The position numbers were made by a program, and so were the translations under genes. Source: Alphaproteobacteria bacterium (lineage in GTDB: Bacteria > Pseudomonadota > Alphaproteobacteria > Micavibrionales > Micavibrionaceae). Taken from it: 64,000 nt of DNA. The notes below the pieces were generated by a model that worked only from the letters and a program-made list of their open reading frames with translations, was not told the DNA's origin and searched no databases. The stretch spans positions 214,609-278,608 of the forward strand of contig JANQRF010000007.1 of assembly GCA_028289285.1 (NCBI GenBank). The letters run 5' to 3'. Below are positions 17,844-25,990 of the stretch, one piece after another (position 1 is the first letter of the stretch; every line of letters begins with the position of its first letter).

Positions 17844-18765
17844 CGAGGGAAACCCCCTGCACGTCTAAAGCTGCACGCTCTTCAGGTTTGACACCTTCCC
17901 CGCCGCCCATCTCATGGACATAGACAGATAGCTGGCGGATTGTGTTTTCATCCAGGCGTCCCTGCCAGTGCGGCATCATCCCTGCGCGGGCGTAGAAAAT
18001 ACTTTCATAGACATCCTGACGCTCGCCGCCATACAGCCAGATCGCATCGGTCAGGTTCGGGGCTCCGAAATCATGATCACCGCGCCCGTCCGCGCCGTGA
18101 CAGGAGGCGCACTGGCTTTTGAAAATCTCTGCCCCGCGGGCGAATGTCCCTGTTTTCGCCCCGCCGGAAATGGCCAGAACGTAATCGGTCATAATGGCGA
18201 CTTCCTCACGTTTCAAAAGACCGTCCACGCCAAAGCGCGGCATGATATTGTAACGCGTTTCTTCATGCGTAGAGCGGATACCATATAAAAGAGTCTCATA
18301 AATCTCTTCCACATGGCCGCCCCAGATCCAGTCATCATCATTGAGGTTCGGGTAACCTTTGCCGCCTTCCGCGCCCGTGCCATGACAGGTCGCACAATTA
18401 TCTTTAAAGGCTGCACGTCCGCCGGCAACCGCAAAGGCATAAAGCTCCTGATCGTTCAGGATTTGATTAAAAGAGGCCGGTTCGAATTTTTCTAAAAATT
18501 GCTGTTGGCGCGCTGCGATTTCAGCCTGCTCGGCTTCGAGCTTCGTAAACTGTGTCCAGCCGATCACGCCTTTTGTGGCCCCGCTTAAAGTCGGCCAGGA
18601 CGGGTAGACAATCCAGTAGCCGACAGACCAGATGATGGTGATATAAAAAATCCAGAGCCACCAGCGCGGGGCAGGGTTGTTGAGCTCTTTCAGCCCATCC
18701 CATTCATGGCCCGTGGTTTCCACACCGGTATGTTCGTCAATTTCTGGTTTATTTTCTTCGCTCAT
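17830..18765 (-). CDS. ccoP: cbb3 cytochrome c oxidase subunit III (di-haem)
   Basis: A 311-residue subunit with an N-terminal membrane helix (about 34-55: WLWIFYITIIWSVGYWIVY) and two haem c sites, CATCH and CASCH, each followed by a distal Met in the expected position. It passes electrons from soluble cytochrome c to CcoO and CcoN. The start overlaps ccoQ by four bases and the end overlaps ccoG by 14, so the operon is tightly coupled. Confidence 0.94.
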   Translation of the reverse strand: MSEENKPEIDEHTGVETTGHEWDGLKELNNPAPRWWLWIFYITIIWSVGYWIVYPSWPTLSGATKGVIGWTQFTKLEAEQAEIAARQQQFLEKFEPASFNQILNDQELYAFAVAGGRAAFKDNCATCHGTGAEGGKGYPNLNDDDWIWGGHVEEIYETLLYGIRSTHEETRYNIMPRFGVDGLLKREEVAIMTDYVLAISGGAKTGTFARGAEIFKSQCASCHGADGRGDHDFGAPNLTDAIWLYGGERQDVYESIFYARAGMMPHWQGRLDENTIRQLSVYVHEMGGGEGVKPEERAALDVQGVSLDARE

Positions 18766-18923
18766 TGTTGTGCGCTTTCATCTGTCTCGTTTAACGGGAT
18801 ATGGGCCTGGTCCTGGTAATGTTTTTTGCTGCCGGGACGAAAAATCCAGATCGCCATCACGCAAAAAAACGTGAAGAAAAACAAAAGCCCGATAATATTG
18901 GCATTGTCTGCAATCCAGCTCAT
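18762..18923 (-). CDS. ccoQ: cbb3 oxidase subunit CcoQ
   Basis: A 53-residue single-helix protein. The helix [19 protein letters not shown] is followed by a basic [16 protein letters not shown] tail, the normal CcoQ/FixQ pattern. It stabilises the association of CcoP with the core subunits. It overlaps the genes on both sides by four bases (ATGA at each junction), exactly between ccoO and ccoP as in other bacteria. Confidence 0.92.
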   Translation of the reverse strand: MSWIADNANIIGLLFFFTFFCVMAIWIFRPGSKKHYQDQAHIPLNETDESAQQ

Positions 18924-19660
18924 TCGCTTTCTTCCATTCCTTTTGTGCTGTCGAAATCAACCATGGTGCCAAGCACCTGCATATAGGCAATCAGCGCATC
19001 CATTTCAGAAACGATTTTTTCCTGCCCGTCAAAATCACGCGCATTCACATCTTCGCCATAGCGTTCGCGCAGCCCGTCAATATTGGCGCTACGTTCGCCT
19101 GCCGCCTGCGCCATCGCATCGTTATAGGCGTTTTCAATCATTTCATCGGTGTATGGCACGCCAACAAAGCGCAGGGCTTTGAGGTGTTTTTCAATTTTGT
19201 CTAAATCCGCTTCGCGTTTCATGAGAAAGCCGTAAGAGGGCATGATCGATTCCGGCACAAGATCACGCGGTTCAATCATGTGCGCCGTGTGCCATTCATC
19301 TGAATATTTTCCACCAACCCGGGCGAGATCAGGTCCTGTGCGTTTTGATCCCCATTGGAAGGGATGGTCATACATGCTTTCGGCGGCCAGCGAGTAATGG
19401 CCGTACCGGGCGACTTCATCGCGCAAAGGGCGGATTTGCTGGGAGTGGCAATTATAACAGCCTTCGCGCAGATAGATATTATAGCCCGCGAGCTCAAGCG
19501 GTGTGTAAGGGCGCATGCCTTCGACCGGCTCAATCACCGTTTCGGCGCGAAAGAGCGGGATGATCTGGACCATGCCGCCGATCAGGACAGCGACAAGCAT
19601 ACCGATCAAAAAGATCACCGCGTTTTTTTCAAGGAATTTATGTTTGTTCAAAAAGTCCAT
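18920..19660 (-). CDS. ccoO: cbb3 cytochrome c oxidase subunit II (mono-haem)
   Basis: A 246-residue membrane-anchored cytochrome c. It has an N-terminal helix (about 15-35), a haem site in [14 protein letters not shown], and the family block [12 protein letters not shown] with a later SIMPSY supplying the axial Met. It receives electrons from CcoP and feeds CcoN. It starts 12 bases after ccoN. Confidence 0.95.
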   Translation of the reverse strand: MDFLNKHKFLEKNAVIFLIGMLVAVLIGGMVQIIPLFRAETVIEPVEGMRPYTPLELAGYNIYLREGCYNCHSQQIRPLRDEVARYGHYSLAAESMYDHPFQWGSKRTGPDLARVGGKYSDEWHTAHMIEPRDLVPESIMPSYGFLMKREADLDKIEKHLKALRFVGVPYTDEMIENAYNDAMAQAAGERSANIDGLRERYGEDVNARDFDGQEKIVSEMDALIAYMQVLGTMVDFDSTKGMEESE

Positions 19661-19672
19661 TTTATATCCCTC

Positions 19673-21124
19673 TTATTCCGCTGCCGCATAGCCCGGTGTG
19701 ATCCGGTTGAGCCGTTCGGCCTGTTCTTTTTCATTTACATCGCCGCGGATCGTGCGCCAGAAATTATAGACCATGATGAGCGCGCCCACGATGTAAAGCA
19801 GCCCGCCAATCGCGCGTAAAATATAAAACGGCTTCATCGCCATCACGCTTTCAACGAATGAATATTCCAAAAAGCCAAGCTCATCATAAGAGCGCCACAT
19901 CAGGCCTTGCATAATGCCGGAGACCCACATGGCGGCGATATAGACAACGATGCCTATCGTCGCAATCCACAGATGTAAGTTCACGAGTTTTAGAGAATAC
20001 AGCTCTTCCCGGCCCCAGAGTTTCGGGACGAGATAATACAGGCAGCCAAAAGTGATAAAGCCGACCCAGCCAAGTGCACCGGAATGCACGTGCCCGATGG
20101 TCCAGTCCGTATAGTGTGATAGAGAGTTCACGGCCTTGATCGACATGAGTGGACCTTCAAAGGTGCTCATCCCGTAAAAGGCCAGCGCGATAATCATAAA
20201 GCGCAGGACCGGGTCTGTGCGCAGCTTGTCCCATGCGCCGGACAGAGTCATCACCCCGTTAATCATCCCGCCCCAGCTTGGCATCCAGAGCATGATCGAA
20301 AAGGTCATACCAAGCGTCTGCGCCCAGTCAGGCAGGGCGGTGTAATGTAGATGGTGCGGGCCGGCCCAGATATAAATGAAAATCAACGACCAGAAATGCA
20401 GGATCGACAGGCGGTAAGAATAAACCGGGCGGTTTGCGCGTTTGGGCACAAAATAATACATCATGCCGAGAAAGCCTGCGGTGAGGAAAAACCCAACCGC
20501 GTTATGTGCATACCACCACTGGATCATCGCACTTTGTACGCCTGACGGCGCGGAATAGCTTTTCACATTCATCAGTTCGAACGGGATCGAGATATTATTG
20601 CCGATATGCAAAACGGCGACCGTGACGATAAAGGACAGGTAAAACCAGTTGGCGACATATAAATGCGGCTCTTTACGTTTCAGGATCGTGCCCATAAAGA
20701 CGAAGAAATAGGCAACCCAAACAACGGTCAGCCACAGGTCGGCATACCATTCGGGCTCTGCATATTCTTTACCCTGTGTCACGCCTGCCAGGTATCCAAG
20801 CCCGGCCATCAGGATAAAAGCCTGATAGCCCCAGAAGGTAAAACTGGCGAGCTTGTCATTCCACAGCCGCACGCCGCAGGTACGCTGGACGACATAATAG
20901 GAGGTTGCAAAGAGCGCATTGCCGCCAAAGGCAAAAATAACTGCCGATGTATGGAGTGGGCGCAGCCGCCCGAAATTTAAGTAAGGTTCGATATTCAAAT
21001 CGGGGAAGGCCATCTGGAGCGCGATGACAAGGCCGACGGTAAAGCCTGCAATCCCCCAGAACACGGTTGCGATCGTGAAAAGCTTTACGATCTCCATATT
21101 ATAATTCGGTTTGGCTGTATCCAT
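19673..21124 (-). CDS. ccoN: cbb3 cytochrome c oxidase catalytic subunit I
   Basis: A 483-residue haem-copper oxidase core with about 12 helices. Haem b ligand His in [13 protein letters not shown], the active-site block [18 protein letters not shown] with the His-Tyr cross-link region, and [10 protein letters not shown] are all present. It reduces oxygen to water at very low oxygen tension and pumps protons. It is first in the N-O-Q-P-G-H-I-S order. An FNR/FixK-like box lies about 75-85 bases upstream, which fits induction when oxygen falls. Confidence 0.96.
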   Translation of the reverse strand: MDTAKPNYNMEIVKLFTIATVFWGIAGFTVGLVIALQMAFPDLNIEPYLNFGRLRPLHTSAVIFAFGGNALFATSYYVVQRTCGVRLWNDKLASFTFWGYQAFILMAGLGYLAGVTQGKEYAEPEWYADLWLTVVWVAYFFVFMGTILKRKEPHLYVANWFYLSFIVTVAVLHIGNNISIPFELMNVKSYSAPSGVQSAMIQWWYAHNAVGFFLTAGFLGMMYYFVPKRANRPVYSYRLSILHFWSLIFIYIWAGPHHLHYTALPDWAQTLGMTFSIMLWMPSWGGMINGVMTLSGAWDKLRTDPVLRFMIIALAFYGMSTFEGPLMSIKAVNSLSHYTDWTIGHVHSGALGWVGFITFGCLYYLVPKLWGREELYSLKLVNLHLWIATIGIVVYIAAMWVSGIMQGLMWRSYDELGFLEYSFVESVMAMKPFYILRAIGGLLYIVGALIMVYNFWRTIRGDVNEKEQAERLNRITPGYAAAE

Positions 21125-21197
21125 GCGGCGCGTATCCCTCTTATAACCTTATTTCATAAGTACATCGGTATAATGGATGAGCCCCAATCATCCTGCC

Positions 21198-21211
21198 TTG
21201 ACTAAAGTCAT
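21198..21211. promoter_or_regulatory. FNR/FixK-like box upstream of ccoN
   Basis: TTGACTAAAGTCAT matches TTGA-N6-TCAA with one change in the last base. Class II spacing would start transcription near 21163, giving a leader of about 38 nt before ccoN. The box overlaps the stop codon of the upstream chemoreceptor gene. Confidence 0.5.
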
Positions 21212-22530
21212 GCGATTTTATTGAGTTCTTCCATAAAGCCCTGCATGTCTTTTTGCAGACCGGCGACTTGCGTAGAAGAACAGGCCGCCAGGCGCGCTGT
21301 GATATCCCCAACACTTCTGGAGGCTTCATCAACTTGGGAAATGCTCTGTCCCATCTGATTGACATTGGCGGCGACATTCTGGGTCCCAAGCGAGACCTGC
21401 TCGGCATTATTGGCAATTTCCCGTGAGGCGGCATTTTGTTGTTCAATGGCCGCAGCAACAATCGCAGCTGATTCATTGATCTCCTCAACAACTTTGCCGA
21501 TTTCTCCGAATGCATTTGCTGCGCCGCTGGTCGCGCTCTGAATAGCGGTAATCTGTGTTGTAATTTCTTCTGTTGCTTTTGCTGTTTGGGCGGCCAGATC
21601 TTTCACTTCGCTTGCAACAACTGCAAAGCCTTTCCCGGCTTCACCTGCGCGGGCTGCTTCAATCGTCGCATTAAGCGCCAGCAAGTTTGTCTTGCCGGCA
21701 ATATCCTCAATGAGGGTCACAACTTCACCGATTTGTTCTGTCATTTGAACAAGCTCTTCAACGGAAATTTTCGACTCATTGGCGCGCGTGACAGCGCCTT
21801 TGGCAATCTCGGAGGTCCGGTTCATCTGGCCGCTAATCTCGGCGATTGCGCTCGACATTTCTTCAGCGGCAGCTGAAATAGTTTGTACGCTTGCAGAGGC
21901 ATCATCGGAATATTTCATGGCGCTTTGTGCGCCTTCCTGCGTCACGGTCACCACGCCGCTCATCGTGCCGGTCATGTTTTCAAGCGTGGAAACGGAGTTT
22001 GTAATTTCGGAAACCACTTCCTGCAATGATTTGTCAACATTATGCGCAACGCCGGAAAAGCTCTCCATTTTCCGGGCGACGCTATGCATGGCTTTATTAA
22101 TTGTCCGCGCCCCGGTTAACAGAAAACCATGCAGGCCGCGCTCAATAATGGTGCGGAAATACTGGTTACGGCTGACATATTCCATGCAGGCCGTGGATTC
22201 ACGAACATAGGAATCGACGTGATCGGCCATTTCATTGACTGACCACATAAGTTCCCCGAGGTCTCCCCGCTCGCGGATATGTGTAATCCGGACCTCGAAA
22301 TCTCCTTGAGCAATGGCTTTGCAGGCGCGAATTGTGCGCGCAATATGCTTTTTTGTCTTAAAAGAAAAAGAAATCGCACCGGCAATCGATACGCCTGCAA
22401 GCGCGCATAAACCGGCAACAACAAAATGAAATTGCGGCATAAAAACCGCAAGCACACCCGCAAGCGCCACACAGACAAAAGCGGCTTTTTGCAGCAGATC
22501 AGCTTTGGAGCGCGAAGATAAGTTCATCAT
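21208..22530 (-). CDS. Methyl-accepting chemotaxis protein (signalling half of a split Aer)
   Basis: A 440-residue receptor. Two close N-terminal helices (about 12-50) have almost no periplasmic loop. A HAMP-like linker (about 55-105) and a cytoplasmic coiled coil follow, with the MCP hairpin tip [23 protein letters not shown]. The absence of a periplasmic sensor suits a receptor for internal redox state. It overlaps by 32 bases the gene for an Aer-type PAS protein, and together the two equal one Aer aerotaxis receptor split into two polypeptides. The position next to the cbb3 locus supports a role in energy taxis. No cheA or cheW is in the window. Confidence 0.88.
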   Translation of the reverse strand: MMNLSSRSKADLLQKAAFVCVALAGVLAVFMPQFHFVVAGLCALAGVSIAGAISFSFKTKKHIARTIRACKAIAQGDFEVRITHIRERGDLGELMWSVNEMADHVDSYVRESTACMEYVSRNQYFRTIIERGLHGFLLTGARTINKAMHSVARKMESFSGVAHNVDKSLQEVVSEITNSVSTLENMTGTMSGVVTVTQEGAQSAMKYSDDASASVQTISAAAEEMSSAIAEISGQMNRTSEIAKGAVTRANESKISVEELVQMTEQIGEVVTLIEDIAGKTNLLALNATIEAARAGEAGKGFAVVASEVKDLAAQTAKATEEITTQITAIQSATSGAANAFGEIGKVVEEINESAAIVAAAIEQQNAASREIANNAEQVSLGTQNVAANVNQMGQSISQVDEASRSVGDITARLAACSSTQVAGLQKDMQGFMEELNKIA

Positions 22531-23035
22531 AAGCCATTCCTTTTTCTTTTAAGACCGCTTCAAGCATCGCCGTGCCTGCATTCATGCCGTCTTTACGGTT
22601 TGAATGTTTTTCTTCCTCTTCACGTAGCGCGGTATAAAGCGGGATGATTGTGTCTTTTACAATAGCGGGGTCGGGTACACGGCGGTTGGAGTGATAGCCG
22701 TTAATTTCTCCATTTGGGCCCAGGCTTGGTGTTACATGCGCGAGTACCCAATAATGATCGCCGTTTTTGCAACGATTTATCACATAAGCAAAAATCTCGG
22801 ATTTTGATTCAATTGTATCCCAAAGGAGTTTAAACACGCAGCGCGGCATATCCGGGTGACGTAAAATGGAATGCGGCTGTTCCAAGAGCTCTTCTTCCGT
22901 ATAGCCGGAAATATCAATAAATACGCGGTTTGCGTATATAAGGCGGCCTTTTAAATCGGTTTTACTGACAATAATTTCTTCCGGTTTAAAGAAAACTTCA
23001 GTCCCGGTGACATAATATTTTTGACGTTCAGACAT
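22499..23035 (-). CDS. PAS-domain redox sensor, Aer N-terminal type
   Basis: A 178-residue soluble protein. Residues about 8-130 are an Aer-type [51 protein letters not shown] and [12 protein letters not shown]. In Aer this domain binds FAD and reports respiratory redox state. The rest is helical and probably contacts the HAMP region of its partner. It is encoded directly upstream of, and overlapping, the chemoreceptor gene. It is divergent from a Crp/Fnr gene with an anaerobox in the shared gap. Confidence 0.85.
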   Translation of the reverse strand: MSERQKYYVTGTEVFFKPEEIIVSKTDLKGRLIYANRVFIDISGYTEEELLEQPHSILRHPDMPRCVFKLLWDTIESKSEIFAYVINRCKNGDHYWVLAHVTPSLGPNGEINGYHSNRRVPDPAIVKDTIIPLYTALREEEEKHSNRKDGMNAGTAMLEAVLKEKGMAYDELIFALQS

Positions 23036-23069
23036 ATTTTCAGGATATCACGCAGGGACAAAACCGCTT

Positions 23070-23083
23070 TTGACTTTGATCAA
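23070..23083. promoter_or_regulatory. FNR/FixK-type box between the PAS gene and the Crp/Fnr gene
   Basis: TTGACTTTGATCAA fits TTGA-N6-TCAA exactly and lies in the 90-base divergent gap. It is 34 bases from the PAS start and 42 from the regulator start. Standard class II spacing would leave almost no leader on either side. It may therefore work at another spacing, or as an autorepressor site. Confidence 0.55.
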
Positions 23084-23125
23084 AAGAGCATCTGTGTGCT
23101 ATAACTTCTAGGAAGAGGAAAATCT

Positions 23126-23860
23126 TTGCTAAGCCGTTCAAAAACCGTAGATTTTTTAAGAGAAATCCCCGTCTTTTCGGGGTTAGAGCAAACTGCGCTT
23201 GAGCGGATATGTATGCAGGCGCATGATCTTGATGCGGTAAAAGCAAAATTGCTTTTTGTCTCCGGCGATCCGGCAGAGTTTTTTTATGTCATCAAGTCCG
23301 GCTGGGTTAAACTTTTCCGCGAAACACTGGATGGTAATGTCGCGATTATTGATATTCTCACCACCGGTCACATGTTTGGCGAAACATCTATTTTTGAAGA
23401 TGGTGCATATCCTTACAGCGCCGAAATTGTGGAAGATGCAGCTATTATTGCACTACCGCTTGCCGACCTGAAGCAGGAGATCGAAAATAATCAGCAACTT
23501 GCGCTGGCAATGCTCACCTCCATGGCGCGTTATCGTAAGCAGCAGGAGCAGGAAATTGAGCACCGCACGATGCAAAACGCCCCGCAGCGTATTGGCTGCT
23601 TTTTGCTACGGCTTACGCGCCAGAATGAAACGGGTCCGGTCACTATTCACCTGCCGTATGATAAAACACTTTTGGCGTCTCGTCTGGGCATGCAGCCTGA
23701 AACTTTTTCGCGTGCGCTGTCCAAACTTAAAGAGGCAACGGGCATTCGCGTTAAAGGGGCCACGATTGAACTGGATAATTTAGAGCAGCTTACAAATTAT
23801 TCCTGCGCGGCCTGTTCGTCCGAATTTCCGTGTAAAGACATTGCGGCAAGCAGCTCTTAA
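23126..23860 (+). CDS. Crp/Fnr family transcriptional regulator
   Basis: A 244-residue regulator. A cyclic-nucleotide-like beta roll (about 10-125) has GWVKLFRETLDGNVAIIDIL and GETSIFEDGAY. A dimerisation helix follows, then a winged helix-turn-helix with the recognition segment MQPETFSRALSKLKE. The E-x2-SR residues match the FNR class that reads TTGA half-sites. The N-terminal cysteine cluster of FNR is absent; instead there is CAACSSEFPC near the C-terminus. I use the TTG start at 23126 because the ribosome site ggaagagga sits 6-8 bases before it. It may control the anaeroboxes found nearby. It could be a DNR/FixK-like or an unusual Fe-S sensor. Confidence 0.86.
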   Translation: MLSRSKTVDFLREIPVFSGLEQTALERICMQAHDLDAVKAKLLFVSGDPAEFFYVIKSGWVKLFRETLDGNVAIIDILTTGHMFGETSIFEDGAYPYSAEIVEDAAIIALPLADLKQEIENNQQLALAMLTSMARYRKQQEQEIEHRTMQNAPQRIGCFLLRLTRQNETGPVTIHLPYDKTLLASRLGMQPETFSRALSKLKEATGIRVKGATIELDNLEQLTNYSCAACSSEFPCKDIAASSS

Positions 23861-24225
23861 GCGTTGCCTGAAACCATCCAGCCCCAGTCGATTTTTGCCG
23901 GGTTCATAATATAAGGGTCCGGATCTGCAACAACCTCTTCGATATAATTGCGCGTGACAGACCAGTTTCCTGTGCAATTACACTTTTCACACGCGCTATG
24001 CGCTTTAGCCGTCAGCAGGCCTTTTTGTATTTCAAGAGCAAAGCGCATCTGATCTTTTCCATCTTCGAGATGAACTTCAATAACCTGACCTTTTCCCGCT
24101 TTTTCACCGGCTCCCAGGATTTGTTTAAAGGGAAAGCGGTCTTTATTGAGTAAGATCGCCTGATTGCAGATATCCACATACCGGGTGAAAAGATCCGTAT
24201 CGCTCATTTGACTGTGCTTTAGCAT
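23857..24225 (-). CDS. Unknown small protein with CEKCNC motif
   Basis: A 122-residue soluble protein I do not recognise. An N-terminal helical part (TDLFTRYVDICNQAILLNKD) leads to a strand-rich middle containing EVHLEDG and LEIQKG. The cysteine motif ACEKCNCTG follows, then a Trp-rich end (DWGWMV). The motif could bind a metal or be redox active. It ends four bases inside the convergent Crp/Fnr gene. Its promoter region holds a perfect FNR/FixK box shared with a divergent small ORF. An alternative ATG at 24207 gives 116 residues and a more normal leader; neither start has a clear ribosome site. Confidence 0.65.
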   Translation of the reverse strand: MLKHSQMSDTDLFTRYVDICNQAILLNKDRFPFKQILGAGEKAGKGQVIEVHLEDGKDQMRFALEIQKGLLTAKAHSACEKCNCTGNWSVTRNYIEEVVADPDPYIMNPAKIDWGWMVSGNA

Positions 24226-24262
24226 AATAAGGCAAACCTATCACATAAGCTGCGGTTTGCTT

Positions 24263-24276
24263 TTGACATGCATCAA
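24263..24276. promoter_or_regulatory. FNR/FixK-type box between two small unknown genes
   Basis: TTGACATGCATCAA fits TTGA-N6-TCAA exactly. The central CATG is itself palindromic, so it is the most symmetric of the four boxes. It sits 38 bases from the minus-strand gene start and 35 from the plus-strand ORF. Confidence 0.6.
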
Positions 24277-24310
24277 GTGAAATCCTGCGCAGACATGCAA
24301 ATCTTACAAC

Positions 24311-24451
24311 ATGAACCGGTTGATTCAAATTGGCACGAAAATGAAAAAGCCCTCTAAGTCCCTGTTTTGGACGTGGATTGCCTATCAAACCGTCAAAGGC
24401 ACGCTGACAACGTCCCTGATCTGGATCCCGGCATTTTATCTTTGGTTTTAA
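24311..24451 (+). CDS. Small single-helix membrane protein
   Basis: A 46-residue frame (36 if the second ATG at 24341 is used). It has a basic start (MKKPSKS) and an aromatic membrane helix with WTWIAYQTVKGTLTTSLIW ending IPAFYLWF. The positively charged front and Trp-rich helix look like a real small membrane protein, and similar short proteins seem to occur near oxygen-regulated genes in related bacteria (from memory, not checked). A perfect anaerobox 35 bases upstream supports expression under low oxygen. No strong ribosome site is visible. Confidence 0.5.
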   Translation: MNRLIQIGTKMKKPSKSLFWTWIAYQTVKGTLTTSLIWIPAFYLWF

Positions 24452-24524
24452 AGAGATTGGCAGGGGGTATGATTATCCGCTAACTTTGTCCGAACACTGA
24501 CATTTTGCAAAAAGCGGGTTAAAA

Positions 24525-25058
24525 ATGACGACGAAGAAACTCATGGCAGGGGATATTTTTCCTGAAATCACAGTTAAATCTCTCAATGATCAGGATGTCA
24601 CCCTGGGTAAGCCGGCCAAAGGCACTGACTGGCAGATGATTGTTATTTACCGGGGAAGACATTGCCCGTTATGCACAAAATATCTGAACCAGCTGGAAGA
24701 TTATAAACAGCGTTTATTTGATAATAAGGTTGATCTGGTGGCTGTCTCCGGTGACAGCAAAGAACAGCTTGAAGATCATTTACAAAAACTAAATGTCAGT
24801 TATCCGTTATATTACGGCCTCACTCTTGAACAGATGGAGAGCCTGGGCGTTTATGTTTCCGTACCAAGGTCAGAAAAGGAAACAGATCATAATTTTTCTG
24901 AACCCGGACTTTTCGTTGTGAACGAGCATGGGAATTTGCATGTCGTGGATATTTCAAATAACCCGTTTGTAAGACCGGAACTTGAGCATTTGGCGTCCGG
25001 TTTGGAGTGGATCAGAGATCCTGATAATAACTACCCAATTCGTGGAACTTATAAATAG
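24525..25058 (+). CDS. Peroxiredoxin-like protein (AhpC/TSA fold)
   Basis: A 177-residue thioredoxin-fold protein. GDIFPEITVKSLNDQDVTL opens the domain, and the active site is IYRGRHCPLCTKYL with a CxxC in place of the single peroxidatic Cys of classical AhpC. VAVSGDSKEQLEDH and LFVVNEHGNLHVVDIS follow. It belongs to the AhpC/TSA-like redoxin group found across Proteobacteria, which probably reduces peroxides. It stands alone on the plus strand, after a small membrane-protein ORF and before the convergent zur gene. Confidence 0.82.
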   Translation: MTTKKLMAGDIFPEITVKSLNDQDVTLGKPAKGTDWQMIVIYRGRHCPLCTKYLNQLEDYKQRLFDNKVDLVAVSGDSKEQLEDHLQKLNVSYPLYYGLTLEQMESLGVYVSVPRSEKETDHNFSEPGLFVVNEHGNLHVVDISNNPFVRPELEHLASGLEWIRDPDNNYPIRGTYK

Positions 25059-25062
25059 GAAA

Positions 25063-25101
25063 TGGCAGCGCTTACAGTCTGTTTCTGACTCTTCTCGACT
25101 A
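25063..25101 (+). repeat. Dispersed intergenic repeat, copy A (diverged)
   Basis: The core GCGCTTACAGTCTGTTTCTG is followed by ACTCTTCTC. It aligns without gaps to two closer copies at 58063 and 63657, most strongly over TTrCAGTCTGy...CTaAC..TTCTC. It lies between the peroxiredoxin and zur genes. Confidence 0.5.
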
Positions 25102-25108
25102 ATATGAT

Positions 25109-25549
25109 TTAATATGAATCACACGCAGCACAGACTCCGTGAATTTCCAGATTCCAGCGCGACGGCGTGAAGGTATTTTTAGCAGTACTGTCTTTCAACG
25201 GTTTTGGGAGTTCGCACAGATGCGTCTCTATAACAGCGCCGCAATCATCACAGATCATAAATTGCGACCCTTTATGTTGGTGCCCGGCTTCACAAGCAAC
25301 ATAGGCATTCAGGCTTTCAATGCGATGAATAAATCCGTGTTGCTGCCAGAATTCAATGGCGCGATAAACCGTTGGCGGTTTCGGGTTCGCGATGACTTTG
25401 CCCAATTCTTCCAATATGTCATAGGCGCCTAGTGGTTTCGTGCTAGTTCCTATAATTTTCAAAACCTGCAGCCTTGGCTGTGTAAGGCGGTATTTGTGCT
25501 CCTCACAATATGACTGAGCCTGCTTTAAAACATTTGCGTTCATGTTCAT
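25109..25549 (-). CDS. zur: Zinc uptake regulator Zur (Fur family)
   Basis: About 146 residues. A winged-helix DNA-binding half (YRLTQPRLQVLKIIG, PPTVYRAIEFWQQHGFIHRIE) is followed by a dimerisation half with CDDCGA and a C-terminal CAAC motif that hold structural zinc. The pairing of TVYRA with HRIESLNA and the lack of Fur's iron-site HHDH pattern favour Zur. I use the ATG at 25549 (ribosome site CAGG five bases ahead), not the longer frame from 25564. A Zur-type palindrome precedes the COG0523 GTPase gene 2 kb away, which supports the identification. Confidence 0.85.
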   Translation of the reverse strand: MNMNANVLKQAQSYCEEHKYRLTQPRLQVLKIIGTSTKPLGAYDILEELGKVIANPKPPTVYRAIEFWQQHGFIHRIESLNAYVACEAGHQHKGSQFMICDDCGAVIETHLCELPKPLKDSTAKNTFTPSRWNLEIHGVCAACDSY

Positions 25550-25612
25550 TTGACCTGCCAGCATTTCATCCTAAAATATTATCCTATAACAGTTTCGAAA
25601 AACGGAGTCATG

Positions 25613-25987
25613 ATGAAAGATAAAAAGAACGTCTTAGGCGGTGCATTGGAATCCTGCTGCTTTGCACCGAAAACCGGATATTTTCGTGACGGGTATTGCC
25701 GTACGGATGAAAGTGATCGCGGGCGGCACATTATTTGTGCCGAAATGACGGAGAGTTTCCTGCGCTTTACCAAAGAGCACGGCAATGATCTGTCTACGCC
25801 ACGGCCGGAATTCGGTTTTCCCGGCCTAAAACCCGGAGACCGTTGGTGTCTTTGTGCTTTACGTTGGAAAGAAGCATGGGAGGAGGGGCAAGCGCCTTCT
25901 GTTATTCTCGAAGCGTGTGAAGAGAGTGCATTAGAAATTATACCGCTGGAAGCACTTCAAGAGCACGCAATTAAAGCGACACATTAA
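25613..25987 (+). CDS. DUF2237 family protein
   Basis: About 124 residues with the features of the DUF2237 family: NVLGGALESCCFAPKTGYFR, GYCRTDESDRGRHIICAEMT, FLRFTKEHGNDLSTPRPEF and FPGLKPGDRWCLCALRWKEA. Conserved Cys residues suggest metal or redox chemistry, but the function is not established. The tandem ATG pair at 25610/25613 leaves the start uncertain by one codon; GGAG spacing favours the second. The SelO gene begins three bases after its stop, so the two are co-transcribed. Confidence 0.86.
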   Translation: MKDKKNVLGGALESCCFAPKTGYFRDGYCRTDESDRGRHIICAEMTESFLRFTKEHGNDLSTPRPEFGFPGLKPGDRWCLCALRWKEAWEEGQAPSVILEACEESALEIIPLEALQEHAIKATH

Positions 25988-25990
25988 GAT

